Below, one piece after another: positions 48,304 through 58,057 of a stretch of DNA of 64,000 nucleotides; position 1 is the stretch's first letter, and each line of letters opens with the position of its first letter. Under the pieces are notes generated by a model. It was given only the letters and a program-made list of their open reading frames with translations, was not told the DNA's origin and searched no databases. This DNA comes from Porphyrobacter sp. AAP60 (GTDB lineage: Bacteria; Pseudomonadota; Alphaproteobacteria; Sphingomonadales; Sphingomonadaceae), in the NCBI RefSeq assembly GCF_001296025.1, contig NZ_LJHV01000002.1, forward strand, positions 620,001 to 684,000. Direction: 5' to 3'. The position numbers were made by a program, and so were the translations under genes.

Positions 48304-48331
48304 TTGCGTGGCCGGACAATGGCGCTAGATA
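48304..48331 (+). promoter_or_regulatory. sdhB: Possible promoter of sdhB
   Basis: TTGCGT (48304-48309) and TAGATA (48326-48331) are separated by 16 bases, and the ATG of sdhB follows 27 bases after the second box. This is a plausible housekeeping promoter, judged by eye only. Confidence 0.35.
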
Positions 48332-48358
48332 GGGTGCAAATCAAAACGGGATCAGTTC

Positions 48359-49138
48359 ATGGCAACCTTCACTCTGCCCAAAAACTCCAAGATCAACAGC
48401 GCCGGCAAGGTGCACAAGGCCGATGGCGGCCGCGTGAAGGCATTCAAGGTCTATCGTTACGACCCTGACAGCGGCCAGAACCCGCGTTATGACAAGTTCG
48501 AGATCAATCTCGACGAATGCGGCCCGATGGTGCTGGACGCGCTGTTCAAGATCAAGAACGAGATCGACCCGACCCTGACCTTCCGCCGTTCTTGCCGCGA
48601 AGGTATCTGTGGTTCGTGTTCGATGAACATGAACGGCAAGAACGGCCTCGCCTGCACCACGGCGATCGAGGATCTGAAGGGCGAAATCCGCATCACGCCG
48701 CTGCCGCATATGGACGTGATCAAGGATCTGGTACCGGACTTCACGCATTTCTACGCGCAATATGCCTCGATCCGGCCATGGTTGCAGACTGTCACGCCGA
48801 CCCCTTCGGGCAAGGAGCGGCTGCAGTCGCCCGAACAGCGCGAACAGCTTGATGGTCTGTACGAGTGCATCCTGTGCGCCTGCTGTTCGACCGCTTGCCC
48901 GTCTTACTGGTGGAACAGCGATAAATTCCTCGGGCCGGCGATTCTGCTGCAGGCCTATCGCTGGCTGGCAGACAGCCGCGACGAGATGACCGGCGAACGG
49001 CTCGACGATCTGGAAGATCCGTTCCGCCTGTATCGCTGCCACACCATCATGAACTGTGCGAACGTATGCCCCAAGGGCCTTTCACCGGCCAAGGCCATCG
49101 CCGAAACCAAGAAGATGATGGCTGAGCGGACCATCTGA
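48359..49138 (+). CDS. sdhB: Succinate dehydrogenase iron-sulfur subunit
   Basis: SdhB transfers electrons from succinate oxidation to quinone. The [2Fe-2S] site is in [16 protein letters not shown], with a further cysteine in GKNGLACTT. The [4Fe-4S]/[3Fe-4S] sites lie in [16 protein letters not shown] and [17 protein letters not shown]. The 259-residue length is normal. sdhA, sdhC and sdhD are not in this window, so the gene stands apart from at least its immediate partners. The SDR gene diverges upstream, and a thioesterase and zapE follow within a few bases. Confidence 0.96.
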   Translation: MATFTLPKNSKINSAGKVHKADGGRVKAFKVYRYDPDSGQNPRYDKFEINLDECGPMVLDALFKIKNEIDPTLTFRRSCREGICGSCSMNMNGKNGLACTTAIEDLKGEIRITPLPHMDVIKDLVPDFTHFYAQYASIRPWLQTVTPTPSGKERLQSPEQREQLDGLYECILCACCSTACPSYWWNSDKFLGPAILLQAYRWLADSRDEMTGERLDDLEDPFRLYRCHTIMNCANVCPKGLSPAKAIAETKKMMAERTI

Positions 49139-49142
49139 TCCG

Positions 49143-49616
49143 GTGGCTTTGACAGACGATGTTTTCGAGCATGGGCCAGACCCGGAGAATCCCGGCTGGC
49201 GGCACTGGAACCTGAAGGATCCGACACTGTTCAACGGCGCGGTGATGGGCAAACTCATCACCCGCGTCGATCCGGACGGGCCAAATGGACGTCGGGCGCG
49301 GCTGCGGATGTTTCCCGAGCGTCGGCATGAAAACCTGCAAGGCATCATCCACGGCGCGGTGACGCTTGCGCTGATCGACATCTCCATGTTCGTTACCATG
49401 CACACCATCGGCAGCGGCAACGCCGGACCCTCGGTCACGCTGGAGCTTTCGACCCAATTCGTGGGTGGCGGCGATCCGGCACGGCCTCTGGACGCCGTGA
49501 CCGAGATCGTGCGTGAGACCGGCAAGCTGGTGTTCGTGCGCGGTATGGTGGAGCAGGAGGGCGATATTGTCGCCAGCTTCTCGGGCATCGTGCGCAAGAT
49601 GCAGCCGCGCCCGTGA
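49143..49616 (+). CDS. PaaI-family hotdog thioesterase
   Basis: The 157-residue protein has the single hotdog fold of acyl-CoA thioesterases. The conserved LQGIIHGAVTLALIDISMF includes HGA and the catalytic-type Asp, and the second half has the TLELSTQFVGGGDP strand. GTG 49143 is the start. It lies four bases after sdhB and overlaps zapE by four bases. Substrate acyl-CoA is unknown; a phenylacetate pathway is not present in the window. Confidence 0.86.
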   Translation: MALTDDVFEHGPDPENPGWRHWNLKDPTLFNGAVMGKLITRVDPDGPNGRRARLRMFPERRHENLQGIIHGAVTLALIDISMFVTMHTIGSGNAGPSVTLELSTQFVGGGDPARPLDAVTEIVRETGKLVFVRGMVEQEGDIVASFSGIVRKMQPRP

Positions 49617-50731
49617 GCGGGTTGCTGGCGCGCTATGACGCGCTGATCGCCAGCGGAGAACTGCGCGCCGATCCTGACCAGCGCCGTGCAGCGGAACGGC
49701 TTGATCAATTGCAACGCGAACTTGAGGCACCGCAGCCCAAAAAAGGCCTTTTCGCTCGCCTGACGGGCGCTGCTGCCTCGGCCGAACTTCGTGGAGTTTA
49801 CCTTTGGGGCGGGGTCGGGCGCGGCAAATCGATGTTGATGGACCTGTTCATCGAAACGCTCGGCATCGAGGGCAAACGCCGCGATCACTTTCATTCTTTC
49901 ATGCTGAACGTCGACCGCAAGATTGCCGAAGCACGCAAGGCCGAACTGAAAGACCCGCTGGTTGCCGTGGCAAAGCAGATGGCCGAAGAAGTCCGCTGCC
50001 TCGCGTTTGACGAAATGGTGGTGAACAACACTGCCGATGCCGCAATCATGGGCCGGTTTTTCACCGCGCTGATGGAGAATGGCACGGTTGTCGTCACCAC
50101 CAGCAACCGCCCACCGCGCGATCTTTACAAAGACGGGCTGAACCGTTCGCTGTTCCTGCCCTTCATCGAACTGGTGGAAAGCCGCATGGACGTGCTGAGC
50201 CTGAACGGCCCGACCGATTACCGGCTCGACCGGATCGGCGGACTGGCAACCTGGCACGCGCCGATGGGCGATGCTGCAACCGCGCAGGTGCGCGAGGCGT
50301 TTTTCCGCCTGACCGACTTCGAACCGGAAGATGCAGCCCACGTGCCCAGCGGCGAACTCGATCTGGGCGGTGGGCGCACTCTCCATGTGCCCAAATGCCT
50401 GAAGGGCGTGGGCGTGTTCAGCTTCAAGAAGCTGTGCGGGGAAAATCGCGGGGCGGCTGATTATCTCGCGATTGCAAGGGCGTTTCACACAGTGATCCTC
50501 GTCGGCATCCCGCGCATGGGCCCCGAGAACCGCAACGAGGCAATCCGCTTCACGAAGCTGATCGACGCGCTTTACGAACATCGCGTGAAGCTGTTCGCCA
50601 CTGCTGCGTCCTCGCCGGAGGAATTGTATCAGGCAGGCGACGGTGCATTCGAATTTGCGCGCACGGTCAGCCGGTTGAACGAAATGCAGTCCGATGGCTA
50701 CATGGCGCTCGGCCACGGGGCAGAGGCTTAG
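49613..50731 (+). CDS. zapE: AFG1/ZapE-family ATPase
   Basis: The 372-residue protein is an AAA+-like ATPase of the ZapE/AFG1 family, linked to cell division in bacteria and to respiratory protein quality control in mitochondria. Walker A is LWGGVGRGKSMLM and Walker B VRCLAFDEMVV, followed by sensor TTSNRPPRDLYKDGLNR. The adjacent sdhB gene fits a known genomic association with succinate dehydrogenase. The stop overlaps the convergent amidotransferase gene by four bases. Confidence 0.92.
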   Translation: MSGLLARYDALIASGELRADPDQRRAAERLDQLQRELEAPQPKKGLFARLTGAAASAELRGVYLWGGVGRGKSMLMDLFIETLGIEGKRRDHFHSFMLNVDRKIAEARKAELKDPLVAVAKQMAEEVRCLAFDEMVVNNTADAAIMGRFFTALMENGTVVVTTSNRPPRDLYKDGLNRSLFLPFIELVESRMDVLSLNGPTDYRLDRIGGLATWHAPMGDAATAQVREAFFRLTDFEPEDAAHVPSGELDLGGGRTLHVPKCLKGVGVFSFKKLCGENRGAADYLAIARAFHTVILVGIPRMGPENRNEAIRFTKLIDALYEHRVKLFATAASSPEELYQAGDGAFEFARTVSRLNEMQSDGYMALGHGAEA

Positions 50732-52623
50732 GCGCTCAGCCCAAGCCGCGTGAGCGACTTTTCCAGCATCAGCAATTGCCACAGAGTGCGCGAATGGTCG
50801 GCGCGGCCTGCGATGTGGGCTTCAGCCATCGCGGTGATCGCCTTGGGCTGGAAAAATCCGGTTTGCGCCAGACTACCCGATGCGATTCCCCGCGCAGCGC
50901 CTGCCAGCGGCCCCCGCAGCCAATCGGCGATCGGGGTGACGAAACCCTGCTTGGGCCGGTAGAGGATATCTTGCGGCAGATAGCGTTCGAGCGACTTCTT
51001 GAGCAGGTATTTGCCGGTGCCGCCCTTGACCCGCATGGCTTCGGGCAAGCGCGCGGCGAACTCCACAAGGCGATGATCGAGCAGCGGCTCGCGTGCCTCA
51101 AGGCTTACCGCCATGCTGGTGCGATCAACCTTCGTCAGGATATCGCCCGGCATCCAGAAGGTGAGATCGGCATATTGCGCCCGGTCGAGGCCGGAGCGTC
51201 CCGGTGCGGCGCGCATCAGCGCGATCAGCTCATCCTCGCCGCGAAAACCTGCAAGACTGGCCGCAAAGCTATCCGAATAAAGCGCAGCCCGCGCTTCGGG
51301 CGTGGTGACAGAAAGCCCACGCGCGTAGCCCGCCTCGCCGCTTTCGGCGAGCGCCAGCAGAGTCGTCTTGGCGCGCAAGGGACGCGGCGCCCAATCGGCT
51401 TTGGGCCATGCACGGCCCAATGCGCCGAACAGCGAGCTGCGCAGGCCTGCAGGCAATACCGATCGAGCGCGTTCTTCGTGGTGGTGGAACACCTGTCGCC
51501 GGTAACCGCCAAACGCCTCGTCCGCTCCGTCCCCCGATAGCGCCACAGTTACCCGTTCTCGTGCCAGCTGACACACGCGCCAGGTTGGCAAAGCGGAGGC
51601 ATCGGCGAAAGGTTCGTCAAACATCGCGGCAAGCTGGTCGATGGCGGCAAAATCGTCTGTCGCGACGATCCGCTCGGCATGATCCGCGCCAAACTTCGCA
51701 GCGACCTGCCGAGCATAGCTGGTCTCGTCATAGGCGGCGACATCGAAGCCGATCGAACAGGTTTGCACAGGCTGGCTGCTCGCCTCGCTCATCAGGGCAA
51801 CCACGCCGGACGAATCCACCCCGCCCGAAAGAAACGCGCCCAGCGGCACATCGGCGACCATCCGAGACCGCACGCCTTCGCGCATCAGGTGAATGAGCTG
51901 CGCCGAAAGATCGGCTTCGCTGCCGCGTTCCCGCTGCCTGAAGTCGATGTCATACCAGCGCTTCGGGCGGCCCGGCGCACGGCCATGTTCCAGCAGCCAG
52001 AAATGGCCCGCCGGCAATTTTTCGACACCAGCGAGAATCGAATGGGTATCGGGGACATAGCCCCAGGTCATGTAGGCCTCGATCGCCTGCGGGTTCACGC
52101 GGCGGCGCAGCAGCGGATGCGCGAGCAGGCCTTTCAGCTCGGAGACAAAAGCGATGCTGCCGTCAGACAGCGCTGCTGTGAAAAGTGGCTTCACCCCGAA
52201 CCGGTCGCGCGCAAGGAACAGCTGGCGTTTGTCGCGATCGAACAGCGCAAAGGCGAACATCCCGTCGAGCCGGGACAGGCAGTCTGGCCCCCAACGCTGC
52301 CATGCGGCAAGGATAACTTCGGTATCGCCATTGGTGCGGAAAGCGAAACCCGCCTGCTCCAGCTCGCTGCGAAGGGCGCGGAAATTGTAGATTTCGCCGT
52401 TGAAGACGATCACCGCGCGGCCATCGGCAGAATGCATCGGCTGCGGTGATCCCGCCACATCGATGATCGACAAGCGGCGGTGGCCAAGCCCTACCCCGTG
52501 ATCGGTCCACACCCCTGCCCCGTCGGGCCCGCGATGGGCAAGCGCATCGCACATTCGTTCAACCCGTACAGGATCGACCGGCTTGGGCGTTTCGGCATGA
52601 AAGATCCCGGCAATTCCGCACAT
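50728..52623 (-). CDS. XrtA-associated amidotransferase (asparagine synthase-like)
   Basis: The 631-residue protein has a glutaminase domain starting MCGIAGIFHAE, with Cys2 as nucleophile, plus RGPDGAGVW and FNGEIYNF. A synthetase domain follows with PLGAFLSGGVDSSGVV as the ATP pyrophosphatase loop and ALSGDGADEAFGGY. It is the amidotransferase found beside exosortase A, where it probably modifies sugars of the exopolysaccharide. ATG 52623 puts Cys directly after Met, as the family needs; the longer frame to 52659 does not. It is the last gene of the XrtA run, 10 bases after the exosortase. Confidence 0.93.
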   Translation of the reverse strand: MCGIAGIFHAETPKPVDPVRVERMCDALAHRGPDGAGVWTDHGVGLGHRRLSIIDVAGSPQPMHSADGRAVIVFNGEIYNFRALRSELEQAGFAFRTNGDTEVILAAWQRWGPDCLSRLDGMFAFALFDRDKRQLFLARDRFGVKPLFTAALSDGSIAFVSELKGLLAHPLLRRRVNPQAIEAYMTWGYVPDTHSILAGVEKLPAGHFWLLEHGRAPGRPKRWYDIDFRQRERGSEADLSAQLIHLMREGVRSRMVADVPLGAFLSGGVDSSGVVALMSEASSQPVQTCSIGFDVAAYDETSYARQVAAKFGADHAERIVATDDFAAIDQLAAMFDEPFADASALPTWRVCQLARERVTVALSGDGADEAFGGYRRQVFHHHEERARSVLPAGLRSSLFGALGRAWPKADWAPRPLRAKTTLLALAESGEAGYARGLSVTTPEARAALYSDSFAASLAGFRGEDELIALMRAAPGRSGLDRAQYADLTFWMPGDILTKVDRTSMAVSLEAREPLLDHRLVEFAARLPEAMRVKGGTGKYLLKKSLERYLPQDILYRPKQGFVTPIADWLRGPLAGAARGIASGSLAQTGFFQPKAITAMAEAHIAGRADHSRTLWQLLMLEKSLTRLGLSA

Positions 52624-52633
52624 TCCGGGCGAC

Positions 52634-53644
52634 CTATAGCATGGCAGCCAGCGCGGCAATCGCGGCCAGTGCAGCGATTGCCAGTGCGGTTGCGGGTGGT
52701 GTCAGGCTGCGGCCTTGCGAGCGAGCAAGCCAATCCCACCCGGCCATTTCATCGGCCGTCCAGCCAAATTCCTCCGGCTCACGCTCGAACCAGCGCCATG
52801 CGCCACCCAGCATGGCGGCAACCACGATCGCGAAGAAGATCCAGCCATAGACGATGTGATCGAACCCGCTCGCCTTCTCCGCCCCGACATATTGCGCGAC
52901 ATAAACCGTCGCCCAGGCGCGCACCCCATTGGCGAGGATCGGTACGATCACACAGGCAGCGAGGAAAATCGCGCGCCGCCGCCAGCTGGCAAAACGGGTG
53001 AAGCACACCAGCACGCCCAAAGTCACCATCGCGATCAGGAACTTCACGCCCGAACAGGCCTCGGCAACGATGAACAATCCGGCGGGGGTGTCGATGTAAA
53101 TCCCGTCGATGCTGGCGGGAATACCGCTCCACCGGGTCAGCGCGATGGTGATGTCTGCGGTGATGAATTGCAGCGTCGGGATGATCTCGTCACCGAACGG
53201 CACAAGAAACACACCCATCGCCAACGGTAGAGCGAGCAGCAATGCGGCGCGCAATCCCAGCACGGCGATCACCGCGCCCTGAAGCGCGCCCACTGCGCCA
53301 GCGTGGGCGACGAGATTGATATCGGCAGCGCGTCCTGCCCACCACAGTCCCAGCCCAGCCACCACCAGTGCGAGGCCCGGAAGAAAAGGCTCCGGTACGA
53401 TTTTCGCCAGTTCGCCGGCCTTCAGCAGCGCCAGCCAGCCAATGATGAAGGGCACCAGCAGCAGATGGTTGTAGGTGTCGATGTTCCACCACAGGTGCAG
53501 CATCTCGCCCCAACTTGGCACAGTAACAGCGATCAACGCGGCCCACGCCGCCGCGAGTGCCAGCAACGGGGATCGCCACATGGGGGATATACGATCAAGC
53601 ACCGAAGCGCGTTGAACCGGAAAGCTTGCGTGTTCAGGCGGCAT
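52634..53644 (-). CDS. xrtA: Exosortase A
   Basis: Exosortases are membrane transpeptidase-like proteins that cleave PEP-CTERM tails of exported proteins. The 336-residue protein has about eight helices and the catalytic set Cys197 (AEACSGV), Arg242 (ANGVRAW) and His263 (FDHIVYGW). ATG 53644 overlaps the glycosyltransferase stop region and has GGAAGGG upstream. After residue 310 it ends in one Ala/Leu membrane stretch. The EpsI domain fused to many XrtA proteins is missing, and there is no room for it before the next gene. No PEP-CTERM target is coded in the window. Confidence 0.93.
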   Translation of the reverse strand: MPPEHASFPVQRASVLDRISPMWRSPLLALAAAWAALIAVTVPSWGEMLHLWWNIDTYNHLLLVPFIIGWLALLKAGELAKIVPEPFLPGLALVVAGLGLWWAGRAADINLVAHAGAVGALQGAVIAVLGLRAALLLALPLAMGVFLVPFGDEIIPTLQFITADITIALTRWSGIPASIDGIYIDTPAGLFIVAEACSGVKFLIAMVTLGVLVCFTRFASWRRRAIFLAACVIVPILANGVRAWATVYVAQYVGAEKASGFDHIVYGWIFFAIVVAAMLGGAWRWFEREPEEFGWTADEMAGWDWLARSQGRSLTPPATALAIAALAAIAALAAML

Positions 53645-54857
53645 GGCGTGTGCGCCCTTCCCCGATACCGGCAAGCCCTGTAAGCGGAGCCATCATCGCT
53701 TCCCAACCATGCTGATCGCGCACGAACTGCCGCGCCGCAGCGCCGATGCGGGCACAGGCATCGGGTTCGGCCAATAAGCCTTCAATCCGGGCGCACATGA
53801 CGGCAGGATCAGCCTCCCCAATCAGCCAGTGCTTATCGTCCTCAGCTGCGATGCCCGTCGCTGCGTCAGGGGTAAGCACCACCGGTCTGGCCATCGCCAT
53901 CGCCTCCAGCACCTTGTTCTGCACGCCGCGCGCGATCAGCAGCGGTGCGAGCACGGCATCGGCGGCCGCGAGAAAGGGTCGCACATCAGGTACTTCGCCC
54001 CACACCTGCACACCGAGAGTGCCATGATGGGCCATCAACCGGCCGGTGGGATTGCGCCCGACGACATGGAACATCGCGCCCGGATAACGTGCGCGCAGAT
54101 TGGGCATCAGTGCTTCGATCACCCACAGCGCGGCCTGCTCGTTCGGGCGATAATCCATCTGCCCGGTGAATGTGAAATGCGGCCCCGGCAGACCCGCGAT
54201 GACAGGGTACGGGGTGACGCCAGCGGGGTTGAAGAAACCGGCATCGATCCCGTTGCCGATCACTTGCACGTTCACCCTGTCAGGTTCGCACAAACGGCTG
54301 CGATAAAGCGCCGCCTCAGCATCGGAAATCAGGATCGTCGCATCTGCGCGCTGCCCCAGTCTTTCTTCCTCTGCCGCCAGCAGGCGCGCTTCGCGGGTGT
54401 TGAGCCAGACCCGTTCGCCTGCCTCGGCGTAGCTGGCAAACTTGGCGCTATCGACATCGCACAGGTCAATCACAACACGGCCCGCATAATCGTCGGGAAT
54501 GTATTGTCCCATCTGGCCGGAAAATACGACGATGGCAGAGATACTGCGCGCTGCGATGGTGTCATGCACCCAGCGTTCCAGCTTGCGGCTGTGAAACGCT
54601 GTAAGACTTACTGGCTTGCCCGCCAGCACCGCTTCGACCCCGGCGAGCGGCAGGGGCTTGGTGCGCGGGGCGATGCAATGCGATGCGGCGATTTGCGCCA
54701 GAGCGCCCTCTCCTGCCCGATCGTCACCTTCCGCAAAACAGCCGACATGCACCGGCCCGAGCTGCGTCAGCGCTTTCAGAAGGTTGTGCGATCGGATGCG
54801 GTCACCGCGATCAGGCGGAAACGGCACCCGGTGCGCAAGGAACAGGATATCCCCCAT
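53634..54857 (-). CDS. XrtA/PEP-CTERM system glycosyltransferase
   Basis: The 407-residue protein is a GT4-like retaining glycosyltransferase. Its N-terminus, LFLAHRVPFPPDRGDRIRSH, is typical of the TIGR03087 group found with exosortase A. The donor-binding domain has FTGQMDYRPNEQAALW, FHVVGRNPTGR and GVQNKVLEAMAMARPVV. The start ATG 54857 shares a base with the upstream FemAB gene's stop. It probably adds one sugar to the exopolysaccharide repeat. Confidence 0.92.
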   Translation of the reverse strand: MGDILFLAHRVPFPPDRGDRIRSHNLLKALTQLGPVHVGCFAEGDDRAGEGALAQIAASHCIAPRTKPLPLAGVEAVLAGKPVSLTAFHSRKLERWVHDTIAARSISAIVVFSGQMGQYIPDDYAGRVVIDLCDVDSAKFASYAEAGERVWLNTREARLLAAEEERLGQRADATILISDAEAALYRSRLCEPDRVNVQVIGNGIDAGFFNPAGVTPYPVIAGLPGPHFTFTGQMDYRPNEQAALWVIEALMPNLRARYPGAMFHVVGRNPTGRLMAHHGTLGVQVWGEVPDVRPFLAAADAVLAPLLIARGVQNKVLEAMAMARPVVLTPDAATGIAAEDDKHWLIGEADPAVMCARIEGLLAEPDACARIGAAARQFVRDQHGWEAMMAPLTGLAGIGEGRTRHAA

Positions 54858-55918
54858 CACGCCAGCCCGCGTGCGATCCACGGCCCCAGCATGTTGGCGA
54901 CAGGCAGAGGCAGCTTCTTCCACAATTCGATCTTGCGGGAATAACTGGCATCGGTGGGATCGATATTGCGCGGCAGTGCGCCCGGTGCGGCCCATGCGCC
55001 ATAAGTCAGCGGCACAGGGTCAAAGCCCCAGTTTTTCTTGAAGGCGAACGGCCCGCTCCCCGTTTTGGAGCGTCCGAAATCGAAGCGGGTCATACCTTGC
55101 CTGCGAGCGTGGAGCATCAGCTCGTAATACATCACCTCGTTGGCGCGGGCGGCGCGGGCAGCAAAAATGCCGCCGCCCCAGAACGGCATTACCGAACCTT
55201 CGTGATAGAAATTCAGCACACTCGCGAGCGGCTTGCCATCCTGCCAAACGGTCAGGATATCGCTGCTATCGGGGAAGGCGTTCAGCATCGCCTTGAAAAG
55301 CCTGCGCGGAAACACCGGTGTTCCGAGATTGCGGACGCTTTCGCTATAGCAGCCGTAATGCGCGACGAGATCACCAGTGCTGCGACCCACGGTAATCTTG
55401 TGTCCGAAGCCCAGACCTTTTCGCACTTCGGCGCGGGCCTTTCGCGGGATAGCGAGCAGTTCGGCTTCGTCATCCGCAGCTAGCGGACGTTCAAACCCGC
55501 AATGCTTGTCCGACCACGAGTGCCAGGTTTGAGGAATTGCACCCCCGCGCAGTTCCACGCCGGAAAACCCGCTAGCTGCCGCGTGAGCCTCTGCGTGCGA
55601 TGCCAGTGCCTGCACCGCCGCGTCATTTGCCGCCAAGATCCCGCCGCCGACACCGAAACCGCTCGAAACCAGTGCCTTGCCAAACAGCGCCGATCGCACT
55701 TCGGTAAGCGGCAACCAGCCTGTAACGACGCCCATGCGCTCGGATACCAGCCCGGCAGCGCGTTGCCCGCTCCCGGCCTCGACAGCTTGTAGCCAGGCTG
55801 GCCGGTGAAACAGGCTAGCCCGCGTTTCGGCCACGAAGCCCTCGATGCGCCGCAGGTCGGCCGCATCGCTGAATCCCACCGCGCGCACAGTTTCGCCGGT
55901 CTTCAGCGGCGCATTCAC
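54857..55918 (-). CDS. FemAB-like protein of the XrtA system
   Basis: The 353-residue protein resembles the GNAT-fold FemAB family that transfers amino acids or acyl groups. Here it carries the exosortase-associated pattern: LFHRPAWLQAVEAGSG near the start, HSWSDKHCGFERPL in the middle and FDFGRSKTGSGPFAFKKNW near the end. The acceptor is unknown; an exopolysaccharide amino-acyl or acetyl change is likely from context. It overlaps the deacetylase gene by four bases and the glycosyltransferase by one. Confidence 0.9.
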   Translation of the reverse strand: MNAPLKTGETVRAVGFSDAADLRRIEGFVAETRASLFHRPAWLQAVEAGSGQRAAGLVSERMGVVTGWLPLTEVRSALFGKALVSSGFGVGGGILAANDAAVQALASHAEAHAAASGFSGVELRGGAIPQTWHSWSDKHCGFERPLAADDEAELLAIPRKARAEVRKGLGFGHKITVGRSTGDLVAHYGCYSESVRNLGTPVFPRRLFKAMLNAFPDSSDILTVWQDGKPLASVLNFYHEGSVMPFWGGGIFAARAARANEVMYYELMLHARRQGMTRFDFGRSKTGSGPFAFKKNWGFDPVPLTYGAWAAPGALPRNIDPTDASYSRKIELWKKLPLPVANMLGPWIARGLA

Positions 55919-56844
55919 GTTACTGTTTCCGGCGTCAGTTCCAACGGTTCAAGCTCGCCAGCCCGGGCCGCCTCGCGGTGGGCAATCACGTCCATCCGGC
56001 CCCAGCGAAATTCGTGCACAAGATCGTTCAGCTTGCCCGCCATCTTCGTGAGGCCGGTATAATGCCGGAAACGCGATCGCAGGGGCGCGTGTGCCACCCG
56101 CGGCTGATCCGGATCGACTTCCCACGGGTGAAAATAGAACACCGCAGGGCGACCTTCAGTGCGGTTCACCTGCCGGATCGCCCAGCGCGAAAAGGCGTAT
56201 GGCAGCACCCGGAAGAATCCGCCGCCGCCAGCAGCCACGCGCCGCCCGCCGAGCATTGCGGTGGTCACCGGCAGTTCGATCATCGACGACCACGGCAGCG
56301 GCCGAAAGGCAAAGCGCGGCGCTTCGGGCCAGCCATAGTGATCATGGACAACCGGCGCGACGCTGCTGGAATAGGCATAGCCCTGTTCGGCAAGTTCAGC
56401 GAAGGCCCACGGCGTGCGCTGATCGATCGAGAAGCTCGGAGCGCGGTATCCGGTAACTTTCACACCGGCGCAGTCTTCAAGGATTTCGCGCGCCTTGCGG
56501 ATATCTTCGGCAAATTCGGGCCTTGTAAAGGTGAACACGCGCGCGTGATCATAACCGTGGCTGGCGATTTCATGCCCGGCATCGACAATTCGGCGGATCA
56601 TATTGGGATGCCGCTTTGCCACCCACCCTAGGGTGAAAAAGGTCGCACTGACATCGGCCTCTGCAAACAGATCGATCACGCGGTAGACATTGTCTTCGAC
56701 GCGGGTCTTGATGCTGTCCCACTCGCCGCGAGCGATCACATTCTCGAATGCGCCGACCTGAAACCAGTCCTCGACATCAACCGACAGGCCGTTGACAATT
56801 CGCGGGTGGCCGGGTTCCGGCGCTGGTTGGAAGGGAGCGTTCAT
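55915..56844 (-). CDS. XrtA-system polysaccharide deacetylase
   Basis: The 309-residue protein has a NodB-type carbohydrate esterase fold. NGLSVDVEDWFQVGAF begins the domain with the metal-ligand Asp residues, HEIASHGYDHARVF supplies the two histidines, and GYRAPSFSID holds the Arg-containing motif. VFYFHPWEVDP ends the catalytic domain. The DUF3473-like C-terminus is typical of the exosortase-linked subgroup. It has no signal peptide. It should remove acetyl groups from the polysaccharide or its precursor. Confidence 0.93.
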   Translation of the reverse strand: MNAPFQPAPEPGHPRIVNGLSVDVEDWFQVGAFENVIARGEWDSIKTRVEDNVYRVIDLFAEADVSATFFTLGWVAKRHPNMIRRIVDAGHEIASHGYDHARVFTFTRPEFAEDIRKAREILEDCAGVKVTGYRAPSFSIDQRTPWAFAELAEQGYAYSSSVAPVVHDHYGWPEAPRFAFRPLPWSSMIELPVTTAMLGGRRVAAGGGGFFRVLPYAFSRWAIRQVNRTEGRPAVFYFHPWEVDPDQPRVAHAPLRSRFRHYTGLTKMAGKLNDLVHEFRWGRMDVIAHREAARAGELEPLELTPETVT

Positions 56845-56847
56845 GGG

Positions 56848-58041
56848 TTACGCCGCCTCGCGCGACGGGTCTTCCTCGAGCCATTCGATCAGCATGGTCA
56901 AAACGTGGCGGAAGGATTGTTCCTGTTCTTCCAGCCGTGTCTCGATCCGTTGGAGTGCTTCGGCAAGATGGGCTTCCGCCACGCGCGCCTCTTCGGGCGA
57001 TTGGGGTTCTGCCGTGCCCTCGCGCTGGTTCATTCCTGCAGCCTGCAATTCGCTGATCGCCGCTTCAAGTTCCGCCGTGCGCGCATCGCGCTCTGCCAGC
57101 AGCGCGGCCACTTCGGTCGCTGGCAGACTGTCATGCGCAGCCGGTTGCGGCGCAGCAGGGGCAGAAGCAGGCACAGCCGCAGGCGCGGGCGCGGTGCGCA
57201 AATCGGAACCGCCGCGGGCGCCGCGGGTCTGATCGGCCATCATCTCGGCCATCACATCATCAAGCATCGCCAGCGACAGGCTCTCCCGCCCCTCGATCGC
57301 GCCGAGCAGCAGCAGGCGGTTCATCACCTGATTGACGCGGCGCGGAATGCCATCGGTTTGGCGGTAAAGGGCATCGATCAGCCCTTCTTCAAACGCGGGC
57401 TTCCCGTTCCAGCCCACCTGACCAAGCCGGTGCTCCACGTAATCCTGCACCTCGCCGCTATCCAGCGCTTCAAGGTGGTGGGATGCGATAACCCGCTGGC
57501 GCAGCTGCTCCAGATCGGGGTGATGGGCCAGCGTGCGGCGGAACTCGGGCTGGCCGAGCAACAGGCTTTGCAGCAGCGGGTGCGAGCCGAGCTGGAAGTT
57601 TGACAACATCCGCAATTCTTCAAGCGCGGCCAGTTCAAGGCTCTGGCATTCGTCTACCACCAGCAGACAGCGGCGACCGGCGCGGGCTTCATCCTGCAGG
57701 AACCGTTCGATCGCGCCCAGCGCGCCCGCCTTGTCATGCCCCTCGACCGCCAGTCCGAACGCCTGCGCAACGACGTGCACGATCTCCGCCCCGTCCAGCG
57801 CCGAGGTGACGATCTGCGCCACGCTCAGCGCCGCCGGATCGATCCGCTCCATCAGGTGCGCAACCAGCGTCGATTTGCCCGCGCCCACCTCGCCGGTGAT
57901 GACGATGAAGCCCTCACCCTGGCTCAGGCCATAGCCGAGATAGCTCATCGCCTTCTTGTGGCTGACGCTTTCGAAATAGAACTGCGGATCAGGCGTCAGC
58001 TGGAAAGGCCGAGCAGAAAAGCCGTAATGATGTTCGTACAT
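56848..58041 (-). CDS. XrtA-associated ExeA-like ATPase
   Basis: The 397-residue protein begins MYEHHYGFSARPFQLTPDPQ. Walker A is GEVGAGKST (50-58) and Walker B LLVVDECQSL (near 126), as in ExeA/GspA-type ATPases, with QTDGIPRRVNQVMNRLL in the sensor region. The last 130 residues form an Ala/Pro-rich linker and a coiled-coil tail. ATG 58041 is chosen; the frame open to 58152 overlaps the outer-membrane protein gene. In exosortase loci such ATPases are thought to help polysaccharide export or envelope assembly; the role is not proven. Confidence 0.92.
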   Translation of the reverse strand: MYEHHYGFSARPFQLTPDPQFYFESVSHKKAMSYLGYGLSQGEGFIVITGEVGAGKSTLVAHLMERIDPAALSVAQIVTSALDGAEIVHVVAQAFGLAVEGHDKAGALGAIERFLQDEARAGRRCLLVVDECQSLELAALEELRMLSNFQLGSHPLLQSLLLGQPEFRRTLAHHPDLEQLRQRVIASHHLEALDSGEVQDYVEHRLGQVGWNGKPAFEEGLIDALYRQTDGIPRRVNQVMNRLLLLGAIEGRESLSLAMLDDVMAEMMADQTRGARGGSDLRTAPAPAAVPASAPAAPQPAAHDSLPATEVAALLAERDARTAELEAAISELQAAGMNQREGTAEPQSPEEARVAEAHLAEALQRIETRLEEQEQSFRHVLTMLIEWLEEDPSREAA

Positions 58042-58057
58042 GAGGCTCAGATCCCCG

